Origin: Pseudomonadota bacterium
Lineage (GTDB): Bacteria > Pseudomonadota > Alphaproteobacteria > Caulobacterales > Caulobacteraceae
Assembly (NCBI GenBank): GCA_963205025.1
Contig: CAUJHO010000001.1
Span: 1-64,000, forward strand
Length of the DNA: 64,000 nucleotides
Direction of reading: 5' to 3'
In this document: positions 47,763-56,326 of the stretch, piece after piece
Layout: each line of letters begins with the position of its first letter
Position numbering within the stretch: the stretch's first letter is position 1
The notes under the pieces: model-generated
Told to the model about the DNA's origin: nothing
Seen by the model: only the letters and a program-made list of their open reading frames with translations
The model's database searches: none
Position numbers and translations under genes: made by a program

Positions 47763-47975
47763 TCAGGCGCGGATGTCGAGCAGGGCCTCGGTCATGGCGT
47801 CGGCGGTCTCCAGCACCTGGAGATTGGCGGTCAGCTCGATGACGGCGTTCAGACGCTCGACGGCCTCATCAGCGACAGCGTCGAGCGGATGACGCGCGGT
47901 GCGCTCGGCACTGGCGGCGAAGCGGTCGAAGGCGTTGCGGATGCCGGAGGCGGCATTGGCATAGACGGCGTTCAT
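47763..47975 (-). CDS. Mini-protein resembling flagellar rod D0 helices
   Basis: The product has 70 residues. The first part (MNAVYANAASGIRNAFDRFAASAERTA) resembles the N-terminal helix of flagellar rod/hook proteins, and the end (VIELTANLQVLETADAMTEALLDIRA) resembles their C-terminal helix (AN..V..TADEM...LL.L); the large middle domain is missing. No flagellar gene lies near. The role is unknown and the likeness is by eye. Confidence 0.55.
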   Translation of the reverse strand: MNAVYANAASGIRNAFDRFAASAERTARHPLDAVADEAVERLNAVIELTANLQVLETADAMTEALLDIRA

Positions 47976-48054
47976 GGGTCCCTCGCGTTCTGCGACGGAT
48001 CAACATGACCCCGGCGGGCCTAAGGGCGCGTGGACGATCAGGGTAAGCGAAGGC

Positions 48055-49257
48055 TTAAGCTGCCGCCTGCGGTGGGGGTGGTTCGGCGGGGGCAGGTGCA
48101 GGGGTCTGGCGGCGAAGCCGGGATCGACCCATCCTCCACAGGAAAAAGCCGATGCCGCCTGCGACCACCAGAACGATGACGGACAACAGGGGCCGGAAGG
48201 CAAACCAGGCGATTGCGATGACCAGAGCGCCCAGCAGCACGCCCAGCAGCGTCGACACCAACCCCAGGCCCATGCCGACGACCGACCCGATCGGCGGAAT
48301 GACATCGGCCAGGACCCGCAAGGGGTTGAGGATCAGGCCGAAGCCGATCACCAGCACGACCAGGCCCCCGACCCGGATACCCCACAGCACAGCACGGTTC
48401 GCCGCCTGGGCTCCCTCGAACATCTGGGCGGCGGACACGCGCCCGCTTTCGACCAGCAGGATCGACTCGCCGTTGTCGGTCTGGAACGGGGCGAAGCCGT
48501 CGCCCACCTGGGCCGCGACGACGCTGACCGTGCCGGGCCGTACGACGCGCCAGGAGACGCGGGTATCCCCGATCGCGGGCGATCCCGGATTGGCCCCTAG
48601 ATAGAGTTGGGACGAGGAGGCGGTGGCGCGGCGGCCGGCCTGACCAGCCAGGGCACGCTGCGTGTCGGCGTCCAGGGTCAGGGCTTCGGTCGGGCCGATC
48701 TGCTCGATGACGCGGGTGTCGAGGCGATAGGCCCCCAGGCGTGCATCCGACGAGGTGAAGGCGGCCGCCTCGATTGGGAAGCCGGGATTCTGATGGCCAT
48801 CGGGATTGTGGAAGTTGCTGGAATTCTCGGCGCTGCTGGACCAGATTCGTTCGTATTCATAGACGGTCACGGTCTCCTGGCCGCCGCCCAGTCGGGTCCG
48901 GGTCTCGCTGCGGGAGGTTTCGCGCCACTGGTACATCTCGACGTCGCGCAGCAGGCGCAGGGCCTGAACGCTGACCGGCCAGGCGTTGTCGGTCAGGGTG
49001 CCGGCCACGGTGGTGTCGCCCGTGGTATGGATCAGGGTCCCGTCCTGGGTAGGGTCGATGGTGTTGGCATCGACCGTCTGGACGACCCCGGCCCCCTCGT
49101 TGAGGGCGCGCTCGCGCTTGACGGCCCGACCTTCGTTCCAGCTGAGCAGCCAGACGCCGACCGCGAGCAGGATCAGCCCGACGAGGATACCGCCGAGAGA
49201 ACTGCCCAGCCGGGAGAACCAGCCGGTGCGGGTGGTGACGGTCGATGAATCAGACAT
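48055..49257 (-). CDS. TMEM43-family membrane protein
   Basis: The product has 400 residues. One N-terminal helix (about 22-42) is followed by a large soluble domain (VYEYERIWSSSAENSSNFHNPDGHQNPGFPIEAAAF, a TMEM43-type segment) and three or four C-terminal helices (about 290-370), then a basic Pro/Ala-rich tail. Human TMEM43 (LUMA) is a membrane protein linked to the inner nuclear envelope; the bacterial role is unknown. Confidence 0.82.
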   Translation of the reverse strand: MSDSSTVTTRTGWFSRLGSSLGGILVGLILLAVGVWLLSWNEGRAVKRERALNEGAGVVQTVDANTIDPTQDGTLIHTTGDTTVAGTLTDNAWPVSVQALRLLRDVEMYQWRETSRSETRTRLGGGQETVTVYEYERIWSSSAENSSNFHNPDGHQNPGFPIEAAAFTSSDARLGAYRLDTRVIEQIGPTEALTLDADTQRALAGQAGRRATASSSQLYLGANPGSPAIGDTRVSWRVVRPGTVSVVAAQVGDGFAPFQTDNGESILLVESGRVSAAQMFEGAQAANRAVLWGIRVGGLVVLVIGFGLILNPLRVLADVIPPIGSVVGMGLGLVSTLLGVLLGALVIAIAWFAFRPLLSVIVLVVAGGIGFFLWRMGRSRLRRQTPAPAPAEPPPPQAAA

Positions 49258-49440
49258 GGCGGCCTCCCAGGATGTACCTCCGTAGCATCGTTAGTTCGGT
49301 GAGTCAGGCGGCACCGGTCCCCCCGGATGTCGACCGTGCCGCGCTTTCAACCGGCGGCTGAGGTGCCGAAAAGACCGCGATTAAGGGGAAAATAACGCGG
49401 TCGTGAGTAGTGTCCGGCTCGGACTGGCTTGGGGCCCCTG

Positions 49441-50847
49441 ATGATCGTTGACGAACTGCCCGAGGCCCGGGGCTGGGACCGTTTGCGACGCCCTGTCTGG
49501 CTGTTCGACAATGTCGCCAAGCGCCATCTGTATGCCAATGACGCCGCCCTGATCCTCTGGGGGGCCACAAGCCGTGAGGAATTCCTGGAGCGCGACTGCT
49601 CGGACCAGTCCGAAGCGGTCAAGGCGCGCACCCAGCGGCTGCTGGACGATACGGCAAACGGCGAGGTCGTCAGTGAGCGCTGGACCTTCTATCCCAATGG
49701 TGAGCCGACGCCCGCCAAGGTCCTGGCCAGTACCTTCCGGCTGTCGAATGGGCGCGCGGTGATCATGATGGAGGCCGAGGCGCTGGAGGTCGAGGCCGAC
49801 CAGTTGCGCTCGCTGGAGGCCCTGCGGCACGCGCCGGCCGCCATCTGTCTGTTCCGACCGGGAGGCGGGGCCCTGTTCCGTAATCCGGTGGCCTATTCGA
49901 TCTTCGGGCCGGGCGACCTGTACCTCGAGAAGCGCTACGAAAATCTGAGCGCGGCGAAAACCCTGCTGGCGGATGCCTGGACGGGCTCGCCGGGTTCGGC
50001 GTTGCTCAAGGCCGTGACACTGAACGGCGAGCGCTGGATGCACACGACCGCGCAGCGGGTGACGGATCCGGTGACGGGCGAGGCCGCCCTGCTGTGGGCC
50101 AGCCAGGACGTTACGCCCCAGATCGAGGCCGAGATGTCCCTGGTCAAGGCGGCCGAACGCGCCGAGTCCGCCGAGGCGCGCGAGCGTCGCCTGACCGACC
50201 TGAGCCACGAAATGCGGACTCCGCTGAACACCATTCTGGGGTTTGCCGAAATCCTGGAACGCGAGACGACGTGCCCGAAACAGACCGACCGCCTGCGGCG
50301 CATGCTGGCCGCCGGCCAGCAGCTGGACGCCCTGGTCAACGGCATGCTGGCCGAGGAGGCGCCCGACGAGACGAGCGGGTCCGGCAAGGCCGCGACCCCG
50401 GTGGTCGAGATCGAGGCCATGGTCCCGCCGCAACGCCTGCGAATCCTCTACGCCGACGACCATGAGAACAATCGGATGGTGGTCTCGGCCATGCTCGGGG
50501 CGCTGGGCTGGGAGTGCGATACCGTCAACGACGGGGCCCAGGCTGTCGAGCGGGTTCGCGCGGGCAACTATGATCTGGTCCTGATGGACATCCAGATGCC
50601 GGTGATGGACGGCGTCGAGGCGACGCGGGCCATTCGCGCGCTGGAGGGTGAGGCGGCACGAACCCCGATTGTCGCCCTGACGGCCAACACCCTGGACGCC
50701 CAGGTGCGGCGCTACCGGGCGGCCGGCATGCAGGATTGCGTGGGCAAGCCGACCGCCATGGCCGAACTGATGCAGGTGGTGATGACCTGGGGCGGTGCCG
50801 GGGCCGAGGTCGAAATCGGCGCGCGCATGGCCCAGGTCGGGGGCTGA
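49441..50847 (+). CDS. PAS-HisKA-receiver protein lacking the ATPase domain
   Basis: From ATG 49441 it has 468 residues; a TTG at 49429 would add four. Two PAS-like units (about 15-115 and 125-225) are followed by a coiled coil, HisKA (LSHEMRTPLNTILGFAEIL, with phospho-acceptor H256), and at about 333-450 a receiver domain with D383 (LMDIQMPVMDG) and the acidic pair DD at 339-340. There is no HATPase_c domain (no N, G1 or G2 boxes) between them; a ~60-residue acidic linker takes its place. It cannot autophosphorylate, so it may act as a phosphorelay partner or scaffold for another kinase. Confidence 0.85.
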   Translation: MIVDELPEARGWDRLRRPVWLFDNVAKRHLYANDAALILWGATSREEFLERDCSDQSEAVKARTQRLLDDTANGEVVSERWTFYPNGEPTPAKVLASTFRLSNGRAVIMMEAEALEVEADQLRSLEALRHAPAAICLFRPGGGALFRNPVAYSIFGPGDLYLEKRYENLSAAKTLLADAWTGSPGSALLKAVTLNGERWMHTTAQRVTDPVTGEAALLWASQDVTPQIEAEMSLVKAAERAESAEARERRLTDLSHEMRTPLNTILGFAEILERETTCPKQTDRLRRMLAAGQQLDALVNGMLAEEAPDETSGSGKAATPVVEIEAMVPPQRLRILYADDHENNRMVVSAMLGALGWECDTVNDGAQAVERVRAGNYDLVLMDIQMPVMDGVEATRAIRALEGEAARTPIVALTANTLDAQVRRYRAAGMQDCVGKPTAMAELMQVVMTWGGAGAEVEIGARMAQVGG

Positions 50848-50993
50848 AACCGGCAACCCCGAGAGGCTCCCGGCCACCGGTGTCCCTTGCCGGGCCCCGG
50901 ACGCGCGCCTCCTGAGACCTGGAGGCGCAAGACAGCCCTTGCAGCCGCCCTCAGCCTCGTGCGTTGTGTCGGCAGACAGGCGAGGGACAGCGG

Positions 50994-52769
50994 GTGACAC
51001 TGCAACAGGGACTGGCGTTCGGCCTGGTCGGCCTGACGATCGTGGCCTTCATCTGGGGCCGGTTTCGCTATGACCTGATCGCCTGTGTCGCCCTGGTGGC
51101 CGGGCTGGCGGTTGGGGTTATTCCGGCCGAATCCGCCTTTGACGGGTTTCGCAACGATGTGACCGTGATCATCGCCTGTGCGCTGATCGTGTCGGCGGCC
51201 TTTTCGCGCTCGGGGATCGTTGAATGGGCGTTGAAGCCCCTGACGCCGCTGCTCAAGACCAATGCGACCCAGACGCCGGTTCTGACCGCGGTGGTGACGC
51301 TGCTGTCGATGTGTACCAAGAATGTCGGGGCCCTGGCGATCATGATGCCGGTCGCCATGCGGGTGGCGGCGGTGACCGGGACCTCGCCGTCGCGGCTGCT
51401 GATGCCGATGGCCGCCGGGGCCATGGCCGGCGGCATGGTGACCCTGGTCGGAACCTCGCCCAATATCATCGTCTCGGAGGTGCGCCAGCAGATCGAGGGT
51501 CAGCCTTTCGGCATGTACGACTATGCGCCGGTCGGCCTGATCCTGACGGGACTGATCGTCGTGCTGGTGTCGCTGACCTACCGGGTCCTGCCCGAGCGTC
51601 GCAAGGGCGGTGCGGCCCTGCTCGGCGGGGTGGGGGACAATGTCTATCTGACCGAGGCGCGGGTGCCCGAAGGCTGGGTGCTGGAAAGCCGTACCGTCAG
51701 GCAGTTGACCGATCTGGGGGAGGGTGGGGTCAACATCCTGGCCCTGATCCGGGGCGGTCAGCGTCGAGCCAAGCCGCATGGAAACGCCGCAGTTCATGCC
51801 GGCGATGTGCTGGTGCTGGACGGGTCACAGGAGGCGCTGCACCGCTTTCTGGCGCGCGCCCGGCTGGAGTTGACGCGCAACAACAAGCCGATCGCGACGG
51901 CCCCCCCGACCGTCGAGGTGATCAGTGTCGAGGCGGTCGTCGGCCGGCACTCCTCGCTGAGGGGCAAGTTCGTCAGCGAGGTGGATTTCTACGGCGATTA
52001 CGGGATCAATGTGCTGGGCGTTTCGCGCACCGGCTATGAGCTGGTGCATCGGTTCCATCGTCTGAAGCTGGGGCCGGGAGACATCCTGCTGCTGCAGGGG
52101 GCCGAGGACGCCATGCCCCCGGCCGTTCAGGGGCTGGACCTGCTGCCGCTGGTCGAGCGCGATGTGCAGCTGGGAACGGTCCGCAAGCGCTTCATGCCGG
52201 CCATCGTCCTGGCCCTGGCGATGATCCTGGTCGGCCTGGGTCTGGTGCATGTGGCCGTAGCCTTCTTTGCCGCTGCGGTCGTGACCGTGGCCCTGGGGGG
52301 ACTCAGGATGCGCGACGCCTATGCCGCCCTGGACGGGCCGTTGCTGGTTCTGGTCGCGGCCATGATCCCGATCTCCAACGCCATCCAGGAGACCGGCGGC
52401 TCGGCCCTGATCGGCGAGTTTCTCTCCAACCTGTTCGTCGGCCTGCCGGGGGTTCTGGCGGTTGCCGGCGTGCTGCTGGCCTCGATGATCGTGACGCCGT
52501 TCCTCAACAATGCCGCGACTGTGCTGATCGTCGCCCCCATCGGGGCGACCATGGCCATGCAGCTGGGATTCGGCCCCGATCCGTTCCTGATGGCGGTGGC
52601 AGTCGGGGCGGCGTGCGACTTCCTCACGCCGGTCGGCCATCAGTGCAACACCCTGGTCATGCGACCTGGAGGCTACCGGTTCGAGGACTACGCCCGTCTT
52701 GGGGCCCCCTTGAGCCTCATGGTGGTGCTGGTGGCCCCCCCCTTGATCCTGACCTTCTGGCCGCTCTGA
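50994..52769 (+). CDS. SLC13-family permease with RCK_C domains
   Basis: The product has 591 residues from GTG 50994 (MTLQQGLAFGLVGLT). Two membrane halves of an ion-transporter/CitMHS-type permease flank a cytoplasmic insert of about 200 residues with two TrkA_C-like (RCK_C) domains. Motifs include LVGTSPNIIVSEV and, in the second half, TPFLNNAATVLIVAPIG and TPVGHQCNTLVM. The substrate (sulfate, dicarboxylate or other anion) cannot be told. The 146 bp upstream holds GC-rich inverted repeats only. Confidence 0.88.
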   Translation: MTLQQGLAFGLVGLTIVAFIWGRFRYDLIACVALVAGLAVGVIPAESAFDGFRNDVTVIIACALIVSAAFSRSGIVEWALKPLTPLLKTNATQTPVLTAVVTLLSMCTKNVGALAIMMPVAMRVAAVTGTSPSRLLMPMAAGAMAGGMVTLVGTSPNIIVSEVRQQIEGQPFGMYDYAPVGLILTGLIVVLVSLTYRVLPERRKGGAALLGGVGDNVYLTEARVPEGWVLESRTVRQLTDLGEGGVNILALIRGGQRRAKPHGNAAVHAGDVLVLDGSQEALHRFLARARLELTRNNKPIATAPPTVEVISVEAVVGRHSSLRGKFVSEVDFYGDYGINVLGVSRTGYELVHRFHRLKLGPGDILLLQGAEDAMPPAVQGLDLLPLVERDVQLGTVRKRFMPAIVLALAMILVGLGLVHVAVAFFAAAVVTVALGGLRMRDAYAALDGPLLVLVAAMIPISNAIQETGGSALIGEFLSNLFVGLPGVLAVAGVLLASMIVTPFLNNAATVLIVAPIGATMAMQLGFGPDPFLMAVAVGAACDFLTPVGHQCNTLVMRPGGYRFEDYARLGAPLSLMVVLVAPPLILTFWPL

Positions 52770-52800
52770 ACGGCGGCCCCTCAGGGGTGCTTGACGATCA

Positions 52801-52841
52801 CACATAGTATGCGGCATACACTGTGTGGTACACACTATGTG
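52801..52841. promoter_or_regulatory. Inverted repeat upstream of padR
   Basis: CACATAGT (52801-52808) and ACTATGTG (52834-52841) are perfect 8-base arms around an AT-rich centre with further small repeats (CATACACTGTGTGG). It lies 17 bp before the padR start, where PadR regulators bind their own promoter. Confidence 0.6.
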
Positions 52842-52858
52842 ATAGCAAGTGAGGCCCG

Positions 52859-53188
52859 ATGGGCGAGACCGAAACCTATGAGGCGCTGAGGCTGGAGCTG
52901 CGACGCGGCTCTCTGGTCCTGGCGACCCTGGCACGGCTGAGGACGGAGCAATACGGCTATTCGCTGCGTATGGGGCTGGCCGAGGACGGCATCGAGATGG
53001 AGGAGAGCACCCTCTATCCGCTGTTGCGCCGACTGGAGAGCCAGGGCCTGCTGACCAGCGAATGGCGCGAGGAAGACAAGCGCCGAAAGCGCTTCTACCG
53101 CCTGTCGCCTGAGGGCGAGGCGGTGCTGAAGCGCCTGCACGATGAGTGGCGGCGCATCTCCGCGTCGCTGGACCGCGTGCTCGGATGA
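52859..53188 (+). CDS. PadR-family regulator
   Basis: The product has 109 residues, with the PadR winged helix: GSLVLATLARLRTEQYGYSLRMGLAEDGIEMEESTLYPLLRRLESQGLLTSEWREEDKRRKRFYRLSPEG. It is a small type-2 PadR without the long C-terminal domain. Its stop overlaps the next gene (ATGA), and such PadR genes commonly control an adjacent HAAS-domain membrane protein. Confidence 0.92.
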   Translation: MGETETYEALRLELRRGSLVLATLARLRTEQYGYSLRMGLAEDGIEMEESTLYPLLRRLESQGLLTSEWREEDKRRKRFYRLSPEGEAVLKRLHDEWRRISASLDRVLG

Positions 53189-54324
53189 CCAACAATCAAG
53201 ACAATGGGGATGGGCCGATGCGCCTGATTGATCGCTATCTTGCCGCCGTGGCGGCGCAACTGCCGGCAGCTGGTCGCGATGATGTGACAGCTGAGCTGCG
53301 CGACGACATCATGAGCCGGATCGAGGCTCGCCAGGCGGCGCTCGGCCGCGACCTGACCGACAACGAAGTCGAGGTCATTCTGCGGGAAATCGGCCATCCA
53401 CTGGTGGTGGCGGCCCGTTTCGGATCGGGGCCGCAGCACCTGATCGGGCCGGAACTGTTTCCGTGGTGGCTGTTCAGCGTCAAGGTCGGGCTGATCGTGC
53501 TCGTGGCGGTCACGATCTTTGCCGCCATCATCAAGGTCATCAGTGGCCAGGATGTCGGCCAGGCGGTGGGGCAGGGCTTCGCCGGCCTGTTCAGCGGGGC
53601 CATGACCCTGATCGGTATCGCCACCACCGCCGGCTACATCATCGAGCGCCAGACCGAAAAGCCATCCTTCATCACCAATTGGCGGGTCCAGGACCTGGGC
53701 GTCTTCGAGGTGGCGCGGCTCGATGCCAAAGGTTTCAACCGCGCCCTGAGTTCGGGCCGCTGCGCGCCCGCCCGCCTTCGCAAGAGCGAGTCCATGTCGC
53801 CGGTGGCGCGCGCCCTGTCGAGCGCCGTGGCTGCCGCCGTCCTGACGGCTTGGTGGGTCGGGGCCGTCCACTTCGGCGGCCTGCCGATGAGCGAGTGGGT
53901 CGTTGAGATTGCGGGCGTCGACTATTCGCAAGCGGCCCGGAATACGGTCGCCCTGATCTTCTGGCCGGTCGTCGGCTATGGCGCGGCGCGCATCCTGTTC
54001 GACCTGTTCCGCGCCGCCACCCCCCGAGCAGTCAAGATGACGGCGCTGGGAGATATCGTCCTGGCGTGTGGGCGGCTGGCCATGACCGGATGGCTGCTGC
54101 TGGTGTCGCCGATGGGGCGGGCGCTCGGCATCTCTGACGTCGGCTCGGTCGTCGAGCGCGTGCGAGACACCATTCAGACCGGCATCGGGACTGGTGTATG
54201 GAGCCTGTCGGGCGTCGTCGTGCTGATCCTGGCGGCGTCATTGCTGGAGCCGGCGGGGCGCATTCTCATCAGCCTGGTCCGGCTGATTTCAGGCGTCGAT
54301 CGTCGGCTGTCGGGCCACGCCTAG
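53185..54324 (+). CDS. HAAS-domain membrane protein
   Basis: From ATG 53185 (MTNNQDNGDGPMRLIDRYLAAVA) it has 379 residues. The first ~90 residues fit the HAAS/DUF1700 helical domain (YLAAVAAQLPAAGRDDVTAELRDDIMSRIEAR), which pairs with PadR regulators; the rest has several transmembrane helices (about 95-120, 135-160, 210-235, 250-275, 300-320 and 340-360). Function unknown. Translationally coupled to padR; its stop overlaps that of the convergent mscS gene. Confidence 0.8.
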   Translation: MTNNQDNGDGPMRLIDRYLAAVAAQLPAAGRDDVTAELRDDIMSRIEARQAALGRDLTDNEVEVILREIGHPLVVAARFGSGPQHLIGPELFPWWLFSVKVGLIVLVAVTIFAAIIKVISGQDVGQAVGQGFAGLFSGAMTLIGIATTAGYIIERQTEKPSFITNWRVQDLGVFEVARLDAKGFNRALSSGRCAPARLRKSESMSPVARALSSAVAAAVLTAWWVGAVHFGGLPMSEWVVEIAGVDYSQAARNTVALIFWPVVGYGAARILFDLFRAATPRAVKMTALGDIVLACGRLAMTGWLLLVSPMGRALGISDVGSVVERVRDTIQTGIGTGVWSLSGVVVLILAASLLEPAGRILISLVRLISGVDRRLSGHA

Positions 54325-55370
54325 CCGTTTGGCTCCGGCGCATCCTCGACGCCGTCGGACGGCTTCATCAGATCATCGGCGGCGTCGTTTGCCACCGGCG
54401 TCTGGGGGCGCGGCTGGGCCGGGCCTGATTTAGGGGTGCGGGCCGCCGGCCTGGACTTCAGGCCCAGCGCCTCCAGAGCGTCGTCGCCCTCATGCCCCAG
54501 GATCGAGCGGACACGCAGGTCGGTCTGAGGGAAGGGGATCTCGATGCCGGCATTGTCCAGGGCTTCGGCGATGGCCCAGGTATAGGCCGCGTGCATGGCA
54601 GCAGGGCGCTTGACCGCCTCCTTCGTGGGCCAGACCAGCAATTCAAAATCCAGCCCGCTCTCACCGAAGCCGACGAGCCAGACCTGGCTCTTGCGCTCAG
54701 CTGTTTCCGGCAGGGTGAAGGGGGAAGCCTTGGCGGCGTCCAGGATGGCCTCGCGCACCGCGCCCCGATCCGCGCCATAGGCGACCGAGAACGGAATGTG
54801 GATGCGCCGGGTGTCCCCTTTCAGCGTCCAGTTGGTGACCGGCTCGTCGATCAGGCTCGAGTTCGGCACCAGAATATTGACGTTGTCATTGGTGCGGATG
54901 CGGGTTGCGCGCGCGCCGATTTCAACGACCTGTCCACGCGCGCCGCCATTGATTTCAATGTAGTCGCCGATCGAAACCATCCGGTCGAAGATCAGAAAAA
55001 TGCCGGAGACGAACTCCTTGACCACGCCCTGCAAGCCCAGGCCGACGCCGATGCCGATGGCACCTGCGAAGACGGCCAGCGACGACAGATTCAGGCCGGT
55101 CGCCGAAAGGGCCATGACGACGCCAACGATAAGGATCCCGTAGCCCGCCAGCTTTTCGAGCAGATACAGGGCACCCGCTCGGCTGGAAGCGTTGCGCCGC
55201 ATCCGGCGCAGGCCGTGCGTGACGCCCGCCGACAGGGCGAAGGACACGACCATGATGATACCGGCGGCGACCAGGCCACCGATCGTGATCTCGACGCCGC
55301 CGATCTCGAACAGGCGGGTGCGTTCAAGCTCACCGGTGACATCGGCGATTTCGGGAACGGCAGCAATCAT
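54321..55370 (-). CDS. Mechanosensitive channel, MscS family
   Basis: The product has 349 residues from ATG 55370 (GTG 55373 possible). Two to three helices precede the pore helix (FAGAIGIGVGLGLQGVVKEFVSGIFLIFDRMVSIGDYIEI), followed by the beta domain (ATRIRTNDNVNILVPNSSLIDEPVTNWT) and the alpha/beta C-terminal domain, then a Pro/Ala-rich tail. It releases solutes on osmotic downshock. Confidence 0.9.
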   Translation of the reverse strand: MIAAVPEIADVTGELERTRLFEIGGVEITIGGLVAAGIIMVVSFALSAGVTHGLRRMRRNASSRAGALYLLEKLAGYGILIVGVVMALSATGLNLSSLAVFAGAIGIGVGLGLQGVVKEFVSGIFLIFDRMVSIGDYIEINGGARGQVVEIGARATRIRTNDNVNILVPNSSLIDEPVTNWTLKGDTRRIHIPFSVAYGADRGAVREAILDAAKASPFTLPETAERKSQVWLVGFGESGLDFELLVWPTKEAVKRPAAMHAAYTWAIAEALDNAGIEIPFPQTDLRVRSILGHEGDDALEALGLKSRPAARTPKSGPAQPRPQTPVANDAADDLMKPSDGVEDAPEPNG

Positions 55371-55405
55371 CACCTGGTTCAGGCTCCCCGCATCGGATTT
55401 CGGTC

Positions 55406-56326
55406 CTAGACCACGTCTGTCGGGCCGGGCGTGGGTGCGGCCGGCGGCTCGTCGGGCAGGGGAATGAACTCATGGTCGTCGCCGTCAGGCAGCTTCATGC
55501 GTCCGGCCTTCCAGTCGGCCTTGGCCGCGTCCATCCGGTCCTGGGTTGAGGCGACGAAGTTCCACCAGATCAGCCGCGGTCCGATCGGCTCGCCGCCCAG
55601 CAGCATGACGGTGGACGCTTCCAGGGCCGTGACGACCGGCTCGGCGTGCGGTTCCAGCACGGCCATCTGACCGGCCATGAGGCGACGGTCGCCAACCTCG
55701 ACCGAGCCGGTCACCACATAGAGGGCGCGCTCGGAATAGCCGCCGTCACCCTTGCCCTTGGGCGGGGCCGCGCGCACGCCGGGCTGCATCTCCCAGTGGA
55801 CATAGAACAGGGGCGAGGCCACCGGCACGCCCGCGCGCGCACCATAGGCCTCGCCGGCCACGAGACGGGCGAACAGGCCATCCTGTTCGTAGGACGGAAG
55901 GTCACCTCCGCCATGGTGGCTGAAGGACGGATCGTCGTCCTCGCGTTCGGTCGGCAGGGCAATCCAGGCCTGCATTCCATTCAGGCGACCACCGGCGGCC
56001 TGGCGTGCGGGCTCGGTGCGCTCGGAATGAACCACGCCCTTGCCCGCCGTCATCCAGTTGACCTCACCGGGCAGGATGATGTTGTGCGCTCCGGTCGAAT
56101 CCCGGTGGGTTATCTCGCCCTCGAACAGGTACGACAGGGTCGACAGACCGATGTGCGGGTGCGGGCGCACATTGATCGCCTCAGACCCCGGCGCGAACTC
56201 GGCCGGGCCCATGTGGTCCAGGAAGATGAAGGGGCCGACCATCCGCTTGCGGGCGAAGGGAAGAACGCGCCCGACATCGAACCCGCCGAGATCCTTCTTG
56301 CGGGCGTCGATTACCATTTCGATCAT
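55406..56326 (-). CDS. Pirin-family protein
   Basis: From ATG 56326 (MIEMVIDARKKDLGGFDVGRVLPFARKR) it has 306 residues. The bicupin pirin motifs are MVGPFIFLDHMGPAEF, NVRPHPHIGLSTLSYLFEGEITHRDS and NWMTAGKGVVHSER with the metal-binding His residues. Some pirins are quercetinases or redox-sensing regulators; the role here is not shown. It overlaps the upstream lipoprotein gene by 4 nt. Confidence 0.9.
   Translation of the reverse strand: MIEMVIDARKKDLGGFDVGRVLPFARKRMVGPFIFLDHMGPAEFAPGSEAINVRPHPHIGLSTLSYLFEGEITHRDSTGAHNIILPGEVNWMTAGKGVVHSERTEPARQAAGGRLNGMQAWIALPTEREDDDPSFSHHGGGDLPSYEQDGLFARLVAGEAYGARAGVPVASPLFYVHWEMQPGVRAAPPKGKGDGGYSERALYVVTGSVEVGDRRLMAGQMAVLEPHAEPVVTALEASTVMLLGGEPIGPRLIWWNFVASTQDRMDAAKADWKAGRMKLPDGDDHEFIPLPDEPPAAPTPGPTDVV

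Noticed and set aside
50848..50993. Possible riboswitch before the SLC13 gene
   Set aside because: Inverted GC-rich segments are present, but they do not match a riboswitch core that I can recognise.
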